From: Pseudomonas sp. GV071
GTDB taxonomy: Bacteria > Pseudomonadota > Gammaproteobacteria > Pseudomonadales > Pseudomonadaceae
Length of the DNA stretch: 64,000 bases
Assembly: GCF_003050835.1 (NCBI RefSeq)
Contig: NZ_QAOJ01000003.1
Location: 372,001 to 436,000 of the forward strand
Direction of reading: 5' to 3'
In this document: in pieces, positions 34,556 to 43,112 of the stretch
How the letters are laid out: each line of letters starts with the position of its first letter
How positions within the stretch are numbered: the first letter of the stretch is position 1
Notes under the pieces: model-generated
The model's database searches: none
Told to the model about the DNA's origin: nothing
The model's input: the letters and a program-made list of their open reading frames with translations, nothing else
Program-made: the position numbers and the translations under genes

Positions 34556-35356
34556 ATGCACCCTCTGCTGCCAAGCCTCGCCGCTGCCTTCCTCTATATG
34601 GGCGCCACTGTTTACCAAGGTCTGCGCCTTTCCCAGCGTCAGTTGCCGTCCAAACGCGTGCTCGCCCCCCTGGTGTTGCTGGCGTTGCTCTTCCACGGCG
34701 CCACCCTGTTCAGCCAACTGCATGCCGAAGCCGGCGTGGCATTGGACTTCTTCAACGCCGCCAGCCTGATCGCCTATGCCGCCATTTTGCTGACCATCGT
34801 CGCCAGCGTGCGCATTCCGGTGCTCAACCTGTTGCTGTTGTTTCTGCCGCTGGGCTGCCTGACGGTGCTGCTCGCGCAGTTCGTGCCGGCCGGCACGGTG
34901 CCGGTGATCAACGAGAAACCGGGGATCATCGCCCATATCCTGCTGTCGATCCTGGCCTACGGCATGCTCACCATCGCCGCCTTCCAGGCGCTGCTGTTGC
35001 TGCTGCAAGACCACCAACTCAAGCACAAGCACCCCTCCGGCCTGATCAAGAACTTCCCGCCACTGCAAACCATGGAAAGCCTGCTGTTCGGTTTCCTCTG
35101 GGCCGGCTGGGCACTATTGAGTCTGTCGCTGATTTCCGGCTGGCTGTTTCTCGACAACCTGTTCGCTCAGCACCTGGTGCACAAAACCTTCCTCGCCTGT
35201 GTGGCCTGGCTGATTTTTGCCGTGCTGCTGTGGGGCCGTCACCAACGCGGCTGGCGCGGGCACAAGGCGATTCGCTGGACCCTGGCGGGCTTCTGCCTGC
35301 TGATGCTGGCGTACTTCGGCAGCAAGCTGGTACGTGAATTCATCCTGCATATCTAG
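34556..35356 (+). CDS. CcsA/YpjD-like inner-membrane protein
   Basis: A 266-residue protein with about eight membrane segments, of the cytochrome c assembly (CcsA/CcmC/YpjD) family. The conserved part is the second half (EKPGIIAHILLSILAYGMLT at about 119-138; LLFGFLWAGWALLSLSLISG at about 178-197, the tryptophan-rich region; HKTFLACVAWLIFA). True CcsA handles haem; YpjD-type proteins next to ffh have instead been linked to magnesium export/resistance together with the adjacent CorB-type protein. The start at 34556 was picked because it opens just before the first helix; an ATG 42 bp upstream is possible. Eight bases separate it from the next gene, so they are probably co-transcribed. Confidence 0.75.
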   Translation: MHPLLPSLAAAFLYMGATVYQGLRLSQRQLPSKRVLAPLVLLALLFHGATLFSQLHAEAGVALDFFNAASLIAYAAILLTIVASVRIPVLNLLLLFLPLGCLTVLLAQFVPAGTVPVINEKPGIIAHILLSILAYGMLTIAAFQALLLLLQDHQLKHKHPSGLIKNFPPLQTMESLLFGFLWAGWALLSLSLISGWLFLDNLFAQHLVHKTFLACVAWLIFAVLLWGRHQRGWRGHKAIRWTLAGFCLLMLAYFGSKLVREFILHI

Positions 35357-35364
35357 GTCGCCCC

Positions 35365-36660
35365 GTGTCTGAGCTGAATCCGCAGTACCTGTTTGGCCTG
35401 CTGGTTTTTCTGGTCCTCTGCTCAGCGTTTTTCGCCAGCGCAGAAACCAGCCTGCTCAGCCTGAACCGCTACCGCCTGCGCTACCTGGCCAAACAAGGCC
35501 GGCGCGGTGCCAAGCGCGCCAGCACCCTGCTCAATCGCCCACAGCTGCTGCTCGGCGTGCTGCATTTCTGCAACACCCTGGTCATCGTGCTGGCCGCCAC
35601 TGTTGCTGCCGTATTGGCCAGCACCTTGTGGGGCGACCTGGGCCTGATCCTCTCTACGCTTGGCCTGACCCTGGCCCTGCTGCTGTTCGCCGATATCACC
35701 CCACGCACCCTCGCCGTGCTGCGTCCGGAAGCCTTTGCTTTCCCGTTCAGTGCGCCAGTGCGCTTGCTGGTCGAACTGCTCGCGCCGCTGGTGTGGCTGC
35801 TCAATGCCATCAGCAACGGCCTGCTGCGCCTGTGCCGCATCGACCCAACGCGCAAGCGCCAGGATGGCCTCAGTGCAGAGGAACTGCGCAGCGTAGTGCG
35901 CGAGGCCACCCACGAGCTGCCGCAGAACCGCCAGAGCATGCTGCTGAGCATTCTTGACCTGGAAACGGTGACGGTTAACGACATCATGATTCCGCGCAAC
36001 GAGGTCACCGGGATCAACCTCGACGACCCGCTGGACGACATCATCACCCAGCTGCGCACCACCTCGCACACGCGCCTGCCGGTGTTTCGCAACGACCTCA
36101 ACCAGGTCGAGGGCGTGGTGCACATGCGCCAGATCGCTCGCCTACTGACCCACGATCAACTGACCATCGACGCTCTCAGCGCCGCCGCTCACGAGCCGTA
36201 CTTCGTCCCGGAAAGCACGCCGCTGTCGACCCAGTTGCTGAACTTCCAGAAGCACAAGCGCCGCATCGGCATCGTCGTCGACGAATACGGCGACGTGCAG
36301 GGCATTGTCACTCTGGAAGACATCCTCGAAGAGATCGTCGGCGACTTCAGTAACCAGGACGCCCTGCGCAGCCCCGACATCCACCCGCAGGAAGACGGCA
36401 CCCAGGTGATCGATGGCGCCGCCTATATCCGCGAAGTGAACAAGGCCCTGGGCTGGAGCCTGCCGTGCGATGGGCCGAAAACCCTCAACGGGCTGATCAC
36501 CGAAGCACTGGAAAACATCCCCGACAGTGCGGTGTGCCTGAAGATCGGCCCGTACCGTTTGGAAATCCTGCAGTCCACCGACAACCGGGTGAAAAGCGTG
36601 CGCGTCTGGCGCCCTGCCCCGCGGGCAAATACCGAGACGCCGGCGGAAAACGCCGATTAG
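35365..36660 (+). CDS. CNNM/CorB-like membrane protein (DUF21-CBS-CBS-CorC_HlyC)
   Basis: A 431-residue protein with a four-helix DUF21 (CNNM) membrane domain (residues about 5-185; FFASAETSLLSLNRYRLRYL at about 23-42), a pair of CBS domains (about 205-330; MIPRNEVTGINLDDPLDDII), and a C-terminal CorC_HlyC domain (about 345-425). CNNM/CorB proteins export Mg2+ using the Na+ gradient and bind ATP-Mg in the CBS pair. The start is GTG at 35365, eight bases after the ccsA/YpjD-like stop. In enteric bacteria the homologues (YfjD and YpjD) also flank ffh. Confidence 0.85.
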   Translation: MSELNPQYLFGLLVFLVLCSAFFASAETSLLSLNRYRLRYLAKQGRRGAKRASTLLNRPQLLLGVLHFCNTLVIVLAATVAAVLASTLWGDLGLILSTLGLTLALLLFADITPRTLAVLRPEAFAFPFSAPVRLLVELLAPLVWLLNAISNGLLRLCRIDPTRKRQDGLSAEELRSVVREATHELPQNRQSMLLSILDLETVTVNDIMIPRNEVTGINLDDPLDDIITQLRTTSHTRLPVFRNDLNQVEGVVHMRQIARLLTHDQLTIDALSAAAHEPYFVPESTPLSTQLLNFQKHKRRIGIVVDEYGDVQGIVTLEDILEEIVGDFSNQDALRSPDIHPQEDGTQVIDGAAYIREVNKALGWSLPCDGPKTLNGLITEALENIPDSAVCLKIGPYRLEILQSTDNRVKSVRVWRPAPRANTETPAENAD

Positions 36661-36881
36661 CTGAAGGTGTAATTGTCAGCAGCGCCGCCGCGCTTTTATA
36701 GTCGCCCCCTCACTCGCCTCGCCTGCCATCCGCAGGCTAGCCGGTGCCGTACGCAAGGCCTCACAAAGCCCCTTGCAGCTACGGCACACCGTCAGCGTTT
36801 TTACCCCTGCGCGCTCCCACAATAATCTGCTGCGGCCGTGGCTTTGCCCATGGACCCGGCCCTGCCCATCGAAGGCGAACC

Positions 36882-38198
36882 ATGACCAGCGCTACTGCAA
36901 CTTCAGCCCGCGACGAAGCCAAGCCGGTGAACTCCACCGCCCGCGTCGCCACCGCCAGTTTTATTGGCACCGCCATCGAGTTTTACGATTTCTACGTGTA
37001 CGCCACCGCAGCGGCACTGGTGATCGGCCCGGTGTTTTTCCCCGCCACCTCCACCACCGCGCAAACCCTGGCGGCATTCCTCAGTTTTGGTATCGCCTTT
37101 CTCGCCCGCCCGCTGGGTTCGGCGCTGTTCGGCCACTTTGGTGACCGCGTCGGGCGCAAGTCGACCCTGGTCGCATCCCTGCTGCTGATGGGCGTGTGCA
37201 CCACGCTGATCGGCGTGCTGCCGGGTTACAGCAGCATTGGCGCCTGGGCACCGATTCTGTTGTGCCTGCTGCGCTTCGGTCAGGGCCTGGGGTTGGGCGG
37301 CGAATGGGGTGGCGCCGCATTGCTGGCCACCGAAAATGCGCCGCCAGGCAAACGCGGCTGGTTCGGCATGTTCCCGCAGCTTGGCCCGTCCATTGGCTTC
37401 CTCGCCGCCAACGGTTTGTTCCTGACCCTGGCCATGACCCTCAGCGATGAGCAGTTCAAGGACTGGGGCTGGCGCATTCCGTTCCTGCTCAGCGCCGTAT
37501 TGGTGATGGTGGGCCTGTACGTGCGCTTGAAGCTGGAAGAGACGCCGGTATTTGCCAACGCCGTGGCCCGTCACGAACGGGTGAAAGTGCCGCTGTTCGA
37601 ACTGTTCGGCCAGTACTGGGCACCGATGCTGCTGGGCGCCGGCGCCATGGTGGTGTGCTACGCGCTGTTTTATATCTCCACGGTGTTTTCCCTGAGCTAT
37701 GGCATTTCCAGCCTGGGTTACACACGGGAAACCTTCCTCGGCCTGCTGTGCTTTGCCGTGGTGTTCATGGCCTTGGCCACGCCGCTGTCGGCCTGGGCCA
37801 GTGACCGTTACGGGCGCAAGCCGGTGCTGATCGTCGGCGGCGTGCTGGCGATTCTCTCGGGCTTTCTGATGGAACCGCTTCTGACCCATGGCTCGACCTG
37901 GGCGGTCGCGCTGTTCTTGAGCATTGAGTTGTTTCTGATGGGTGTGACCTTCGCACCCATGGGCGCTCTGCTGCCCGAGCTGTTCCCGACGCGCGTGCGC
38001 TATACCGGCGCGTCTGCGGCGTACAACCTGGGCGGCATTGTTGGCGCCTCGGCAGCACCGTTCTTCGCCCAGCAGTTGGTGGCGATGGGTGGGTTGAGTT
38101 GGGTGGGCGGGTATGTGTCGGCGGCAGCGTTGCTCAGCGTGATTGCTGTGCTGTGCCTAAAAGAGACCAGTAAGACGGATCTGCAGCAGATCGCGTAG
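36882..38198 (+). CDS. MFS transporter, metabolite:H+ symporter (MHS) type
   Basis: A 438-residue transporter with 12 membrane helices. The opening VATASFIGTAIEFYDFYVYA (about residues 21-40) and the loop-2-3 motif FGHFGDRVGRKSTLV (about 82-96), plus DRYGRKPVLI in the second half, mark the MHS subfamily (ShiA/YhjE-like), which moves organic acids or osmolytes with protons. The ATG at 36882 has GAAGGCG nine bases before it; the frame is open upstream but without support. The stop TAG (38196-38198) is supplied by the arm of a repeat. Substrate unknown. Confidence 0.82.
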   Translation: MTSATATSARDEAKPVNSTARVATASFIGTAIEFYDFYVYATAAALVIGPVFFPATSTTAQTLAAFLSFGIAFLARPLGSALFGHFGDRVGRKSTLVASLLLMGVCTTLIGVLPGYSSIGAWAPILLCLLRFGQGLGLGGEWGGAALLATENAPPGKRGWFGMFPQLGPSIGFLAANGLFLTLAMTLSDEQFKDWGWRIPFLLSAVLVMVGLYVRLKLEETPVFANAVARHERVKVPLFELFGQYWAPMLLGAGAMVVCYALFYISTVFSLSYGISSLGYTRETFLGLLCFAVVFMALATPLSAWASDRYGRKPVLIVGGVLAILSGFLMEPLLTHGSTWAVALFLSIELFLMGVTFAPMGALLPELFPTRVRYTGASAAYNLGGIVGASAAPFFAQQLVAMGGLSWVGGYVSAAALLSVIAVLCLKETSKTDLQQIA

Positions 38199-38357
38199 GT
38201 TGGGTTGAGCCAACGGCGAAGCCCAACGATATGCACAACCCAGCCCCAACCTCGTTATCAAACAGGACGTGCGAGTACTTATAGGGTCCTGTTTGATAGC
38301 GGAGTGGAGGCTGAATACGGCGTATCGTTGGGCTTCGCTGCGCTCAACCCAACCTAC
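38195..38357. repeat. REPIN-like pair, GTAGGTTGGGTTGAGC family, copy 2
   Basis: Left arm GTAGGTTGGGTTGAGCCAAC, right arm its inverse (GCTCAACCCAACCTAC), with a 163-bp span. As at 30186, both GTAG ends give the TAG stop codons of the two convergent genes (MFS transporter and purT). Confidence 0.85.
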
Positions 38358-39535
38358 AGCTCTACGACAACGGCCTGGGCGGCGCGGGTCGCTTTGGCGC
38401 GCGCAGCATCGGTCGATTCATCACGCGCCAGGGCAACGCCCATGCGGCGCTGACCATTCACTTCCGGCTTGCCGAACAGACGCAACGCGGTGTCCGGCTC
38501 GCTCAGGGCAGCGCCCAGGTTGCTGAATGCGGTCTGGGGCGACTTGCCTTCCACCAACACCACGGCCGAGGCCGATGGGCCGAGTTGGCGAATCGCTGGA
38601 ATCGGCAAGCCAAGAATCGCGCGGGCGTGCAGGGCGAATTCCGACAGATCCTGAGAAATCAGGGTAACCAGGCCGGTGTCGTGCGGACGCGGGGAGATTT
38701 CGCAGAACCACACCTGGTCGCCTTTGACGAACAGCTCGACGCCAAACAGACCACGACCACCCAGCGAACCGGTCACGGCCAGGGCAATACGCTCAGCTTC
38801 GGCGCGGGCCTTGTCGCTCATCACCTGCGGCTGCCAGGACTCTTGATAGTCGCCTTTGACCTGACGGTGACCGACCGGCTGGCAGAAGGTGGTGCCGCCG
38901 ACGTGGCGGACGGTGAGCAGGGCGATCTCGTAGTCGAAGTCGATAAAGCCTTCCACGATCACCCGGCCCTTACCGGCACGGCCACCAGCCTGGGCGTAGT
39001 CCCAAGCGGCTTGCAGATCAGCGGCGCTTTTCAGTACCGACTGACCTTTACCCGAGGAGCTCATGATCGGCTTGATCAGGCACGGGAAACCCAGCGCTTC
39101 GGTAGCGGCTTTGGCCTCTTCGAAGCTGTCAGCAAAACGGTACGGCGAGGTCGGCAGGCCCAGCTCTTCAGCGGCCAGGCGACGAATGCCTTCACGGTTC
39201 ATGGTCAGCTGCGCGGCGCGGGCTGTAGGGATCACGGTGTAGCCTTCGGTTTCCAACTCGGCCAGGGTGGCGGTGGCGATGGCTTCGATCTCTGGCACGA
39301 TGTAGTGCGGCTTTTCCAGCTCGATCACCGCACGCAGGGCGGCGCCGTCGAGCATATCGACCACGTGGCTGCGGTGGGCCACCTGCATGGCCGGTGCGTT
39401 CGGGTAACGGTCCACGGCGATCACTTCAACGCCCAGGCGCTGCAGCTCGATCACCACTTCCTTGCCCAGCTCACCCGAGCCACACAGCAAGACGCGCGTC
39501 GCGCTGGGCGACAAGGGGGTTCCGATACGAGGCAT
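38354..39535 (-). CDS. purT: PurT, formate-dependent GAR transformylase
   Basis: A 393-residue ATP-grasp enzyme that makes formyl-GAR from GAR, formate and ATP, the folate-independent route in purine synthesis. N-terminal [20 protein letters not shown] (about 16-35), ATP-grasp core [20 protein letters not shown] (about 151-170), and the substrate/Mg region [20 protein letters not shown] (about 280-299). I start at 39535, where AAGGAAAG sits five bases upstream; 20 further open codons lack support. It ends the nudix-carbonic anhydrase-DUF1289-purT row. Its stop codon is in a repeat arm. Confidence 0.95.
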   Translation of the reverse strand: MPRIGTPLSPSATRVLLCGSGELGKEVVIELQRLGVEVIAVDRYPNAPAMQVAHRSHVVDMLDGAALRAVIELEKPHYIVPEIEAIATATLAELETEGYTVIPTARAAQLTMNREGIRRLAAEELGLPTSPYRFADSFEEAKAATEALGFPCLIKPIMSSSGKGQSVLKSAADLQAAWDYAQAGGRAGKGRVIVEGFIDFDYEIALLTVRHVGGTTFCQPVGHRQVKGDYQESWQPQVMSDKARAEAERIALAVTGSLGGRGLFGVELFVKGDQVWFCEISPRPHDTGLVTLISQDLSEFALHARAILGLPIPAIRQLGPSASAVVLVEGKSPQTAFSNLGAALSEPDTALRLFGKPEVNGQRRMGVALARDESTDAARAKATRAAQAVVVEL

Positions 39536-39572
39536 GAGGCTTTCCTTCACGTGCAGTTTAAAAGTTAGGTAT

Positions 39573-39778
39573 TCAAACGGGTTTGCTGGGTTCAATCAGC
39601 AGCCCGCTGGCGCGCGCGCGTTGCAGGCAGTAGCCGAGCACCAGGCGGCGCTCGGCGTTGTCCATGCGGCCCCAGCGGATGATTTCATCGGCGGTGCGTT
39701 GGCAGCCGGTGCACACGTCGTCGTCATCCAGCGCGCAGACGCTGACGCAGGGCGAGCGCACCGGGCGTTCGGCTTCCA

Positions 39779-39779
<1 letters not shown>
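39573..39779 (-). CDS. DUF1289 protein
   Basis: A 68-residue protein with the DUF1289 cysteine pattern near its start: [20 protein letters not shown] (residues 9-28), four cysteines that probably bind a metal or Fe-S cluster, then TADEIIRW. The start ATG overlaps the stop of the carbonic anhydrase gene by one base. The family is common in Proteobacteria next to housekeeping genes and has no proven role. Confidence 0.85.
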
Positions 39780-40303
<524 letters not shown>

Positions 40304-40338
40304 CGGCGGTTCCTCACGGCGTTTGGCTTTCTGTTCAC

Positions 40339-40941
40339 TCAGCTCAGGCTGATGTAATGGTCCGGCGGCTGATGCAGGCTGATGCCGGCGTCGTAGAGCA
40401 GGTTGACCAGTTCGACCACCATGATCGCTGTCAGCCCCCAGATTTTGTATTCGCCGTAACGGTAGCTGGGCACGTACCAGTCGCGCCCGCGGTAGTCGAT
40501 ACGGTGGGTGACCTCGCGCGGGTCATTGCGAAAGAACTCCAGCGGCACGCTGAACACCGAGGCGATTTCACCATCGTTGGCCTGGTACTCGACGAAGTCC
40601 GGCACCACGCCAACGAAAGGCGTGACTTGAATGCCGTGGCGCGACACCAGGCTACTCAGCGGCCCGATCACTTCCACCAGGCCAGGCGGCAGGCCGATCT
40701 CTTCGTGCGCTTCACGCAGGGCGGTGGCGACCAGGTCCTGGTCTTCCGGATCGCGGCGGCCACCGGGGAAGGCCACTTCGCCGCCATGGGTCGAGAGCCC
40801 ACTGGCACGCAGGGTGAGCACCAGTTCAGGGGTGTCACTGCGGGTTATCGGCACCAAAACGGCGGCTTCTGGAAAGCTCCGGTCGGTGCCCAGAACGACT
40901 GGCTGGTAGTCGCGCACGCGCTGGAGCATCTCATCGAGCAT
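40339..40941 (-). CDS. Nudix hydrolase, probable coenzyme A diphosphatase
   Basis: A 200-residue Nudix hydrolase. The CoA-pyrophosphatase signature [20 protein letters not shown] runs directly into the Nudix box, whose core [13 protein letters not shown] (about residues 91-103) carries the metal-binding glutamates. Such enzymes split CoA into 4'-phosphopantetheine and 3',5'-ADP. The ATG at 40941 is the family start; the frame is open well upstream but unsupported. First gene of the group that ends with purT. Confidence 0.82.
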   Translation of the reverse strand: MLDEMLQRVRDYQPVVLGTDRSFPEAAVLVPITRSDTPELVLTLRASGLSTHGGEVAFPGGRRDPEDQDLVATALREAHEEIGLPPGLVEVIGPLSSLVSRHGIQVTPFVGVVPDFVEYQANDGEIASVFSVPLEFFRNDPREVTHRIDYRGRDWYVPSYRYGEYKIWGLTAIMVVELVNLLYDAGISLHQPPDHYISLS

Positions 40942-41115
40942 GGGGCATTCTCGGTCTTTTGTTCTGCCCGGCATGATGGCATGAAAGGGCAAAGCTGCCC
41001 AAGTCCTGCGCCCCATTGCTCGACAGGCGCTCGGCAGTTGCCGGCACGCCTTGCTCATGAACGCCGGGCACGCGAAGATGCGCGACACAGCCGCAACCAT
41101 GCCCCAGGAGACGGG

Positions 41116-41688
41116 ATGAACTACTGCAGCCAGTGCGGCCACAGCGTGTCGCAGCGAGTGCCGGACGGCGACAGCCGCCTGCGTTATGTGTGCGATGAAT
41201 GCCAGACCATCCATTACCAGAACCCGCGCATTGTCGCCGGCTGCCTGCCGGTGTGGGGCCAGCAGGTATTGCTCTGCCGCCGCGCCATCGAGCCGCGCCG
41301 GGGTTTCTGGACGCTGCCCGCCGGGTTTATGGAGAACGGCGAAACCATGGCCGAAGCAGCCATGCGCGAAACCGAGGAAGAAGCCTGTGCGCGGGTGCGC
41401 AATCTGCAGTTGTATGGCCTGTATGACCTGCCGCATATCAGCCAGGTGTATGTGTTTTTCCGCGCCGAACTGGTCGACCTGGATTTTGCCGTGGGCGAGG
41501 AAAGCCTGGAGGTGAAGCTGTTCGATGAAGCCGACATCCCTTGGTCCGAGCTGGCTTTCCCGACCGTAGGCCGTACCTTAGAATGCTTCTTCGCCGACCG
41601 GGTCGCCCAACACTTCCCGGTGCGCAACGAGCCACTAGAAGCTCTGCGCCCACACTTCCCGGCTGCTTATAAACAGAGCAGCGAGTAA
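41116..41688 (+). CDS. Nudix hydrolase with N-terminal zinc ribbon
   Basis: A 190-residue Nudix protein. The N terminus holds a four-cysteine zinc ribbon (CSQCG at 4-8 and CDEC at about 26-29). The Nudix box is [20 protein letters not shown] (about 75-94) followed by ACA, where the consensus has x-G-U; the usual glycine is replaced by Cys. All catalytic glutamates are present. A strong ribosome site (CAGGAGACGGG) marks the ATG. Zinc-ribbon Nudix proteins include NADH pyrophosphatase (NudC), but this one is shorter and lacks the NudC tail motif (SQPWPFPxS), so the substrate is open. Confidence 0.82.
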   Translation: MNYCSQCGHSVSQRVPDGDSRLRYVCDECQTIHYQNPRIVAGCLPVWGQQVLLCRRAIEPRRGFWTLPAGFMENGETMAEAAMRETEEEACARVRNLQLYGLYDLPHISQVYVFFRAELVDLDFAVGEESLEVKLFDEADIPWSELAFPTVGRTLECFFADRVAQHFPVRNEPLEALRPHFPAAYKQSSE

Positions 41689-41739
41689 ACACACAACATT
41701 CCGGGCTGCCGCACGCGGCCTGACACTGGAACTGCATCG

Positions 41740-42243
41740 ATGCGTTGGTTGTTAGCTGTTGTCTGCCTGTCGTTTGCGATGCTCTCGCACGCCACCACCA
41801 CCGTCACCCTGGACGGCAAGACCGTGGACAAAGTCTTGGTGATGAAAGCCGAGCACAAGCTGCTGCTGCAAAACAAAGGTGAAACGCTGAAAAGTTACCG
41901 CATCTCGCTGGGCAAAAAACCCAAAGGGCCGAAACAGCGCGAAGGCGACAGCCGCACCCCCGAAGGCTACTACTGGATCGACTGGCGCAAGACCAGCGAC
42001 AAGTACAACCTGGCCATGCACATCTCCTACCCCAACATCAAAGACCAGGCCAACGCGCGCAAAGAAGGCGTACCGCCGGGCGGCATGATCATGATCCACG
42101 GCACGCCAATCGATGACGAATACCCGGAGTGGTATTTCCATACCCTGGATTGGACCGAGGGCTGTATCGCGATGAAGAACGACGATATGCGCGAGGTGTG
42201 GAGCTTGGTTAAAGACGGCACGTTGATAGAGATTCGCCCTTAA
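41740..42243 (+). CDS. YkuD-family L,D-transpeptidase
   Basis: A 167-residue periplasmic protein with a signal peptide (MRWLLAVVCLSFAMLSHA) and a single YkuD domain. L,D-transpeptidases form 3-3 cross-links in peptidoglycan or attach lipoproteins to it. The active site is visible: IHGTPIDDEYPEW (the conserved His) and WTEGCIAMKNDDM (catalytic Cys in the S/T-x-G-C pattern) near residue 140-150. It is at the short end of the family and has no LysM domain. It is followed by a bidirectional terminator. Confidence 0.85.
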   Translation: MRWLLAVVCLSFAMLSHATTTVTLDGKTVDKVLVMKAEHKLLLQNKGETLKSYRISLGKKPKGPKQREGDSRTPEGYYWIDWRKTSDKYNLAMHISYPNIKDQANARKEGVPPGGMIMIHGTPIDDEYPEWYFHTLDWTEGCIAMKNDDMREVWSLVKDGTLIEIRP

Positions 42244-42272
42244 CGCCGAGTGCTTGTAGAGATTTTTGAGCA

Positions 42273-42305
42273 TAAAAAAAGGCGCCGATTTCGGCGCCTT
42301 TTTTG
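42273..42305. terminator. Bidirectional terminator after the YkuD gene
   Basis: AAAAGGCGCCGA / TCGGCGCCTTTT stem with a two-base loop and A/T runs at both sides, between convergent genes. Confidence 0.9.
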
Positions 42306-42306
42306 T

Positions 42307-42624
42307 TCAGAAAACCAGATCCGACAAACGCCAGACTTCAAACGCCGGCGTCTCATACGGGTGCGCCTTACGTAGTGCCTTCACCGCGTCGTGAATCAGC
42401 TCATCGGCCACCACCAGCTCCACCTTCCACTCCGCCACCTGCTCAAGCACGCCGGCCTGACCAATGAAGGCGTTGCTGCCCGCCAGCGGGCGAAACTGCC
42501 CTTGTCCCAGGCTCTGCCAGCAACAACTGTCGTAATTCCCTATGCGTCCCGCACCCGCTCCAAAAACAGCATTCTTAACCACGTCCAGATGGCTTTCCGG
42601 AACATAAAAACACAGCTTGTACAT
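42307..42624 (-). CDS. NIF3/CutA-like small domain protein (YqfO insert type)
   Basis: A 105-residue protein starting MYKLCFYVPESHLDVVKNAV and ending HDAVKALRKAHPYETPAFEV. This is the PII/CutA-like domain found as an insert in NIF3/YqfO proteins and as a free-standing small protein in Pseudomonas. The HPYETP motif and the G-x-G-x-I-G-x-Y segment (GAGRIGNYDSC) are diagnostic. The function is unknown; metal binding has been suggested for the family. I start at 42624, since the 18 open codons upstream lack any match. Confidence 0.82.
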   Translation of the reverse strand: MYKLCFYVPESHLDVVKNAVFGAGAGRIGNYDSCCWQSLGQGQFRPLAGSNAFIGQAGVLEQVAEWKVELVVADELIHDAVKALRKAHPYETPAFEVWRLSDLVF

Positions 42625-42793
42625 CGCGGTCTCCACGGAGCATTTGCCAGGCCTGCCTACACAAGATCCTGACGCCAATTAATCATCGCGCAGTGATGGC
42701 ATATTGCCTCAATCGAACCTAAGCGCGCAATTTCACAGTGCTTGTTGGAGTGCGATGCAGCGCCAAGTGTTCAGCGGGGGTTAGAGAAGTGGC

Positions 42794-43099
42794 TCATAAA
42801 TCCGACCAGAAGCGCCGCCACTTGGCCCTCCACGACGGTGCCGGAGGGGTATGACTGCCATCGCAGAACGGCAGTTTTTTCGACTGCCCACAGCGGCACA
42901 GCAACAGGCGTTGCTCGCGCTTGGCGGTGAAGATCAGGGCGTTTTCACAGGAAGACAGGCAGTCCGGCAATTGCGCCGACTGACCGCAGGTGCACAACCG
43001 CAAGGTGGCACCTGCTGCAAGCAGGCGCACCTCGGGAAGTACAGGGGAATTGCGGGTCGTGCCGGAAGCAGGCTTGCCCTGCTCCCGTTGATCGCTCAC
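42794..43099 (-). CDS. CDGSH-type iron-sulfur protein with an altered first motif
   Basis: A 101-residue protein with two CDGSH-like motifs. The second, LCRCGQSKKLPFCDGSH (C68, C70, C79, H83), is a perfect three-Cys/one-His 2Fe-2S site. The first, LCTCGQSAQLPDCLSSC (C36, C38, C47, C51), keeps the spacing but has Cys at the His position and lacks the D-G pair. The tail is basic and aromatic (WRAKWRRFWSDL). It could be an electron carrier or redox sensor. It is 13 bp after purL in the same direction, so it may be read through from purL. Confidence 0.8.
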   Translation of the reverse strand: MSDQREQGKPASGTTRNSPVLPEVRLLAAGATLRLCTCGQSAQLPDCLSSCENALIFTAKREQRLLLCRCGQSKKLPFCDGSHTPPAPSWRAKWRRFWSDL

Positions 43100-43112
43100 T
43101 ACGGTGAGACCG

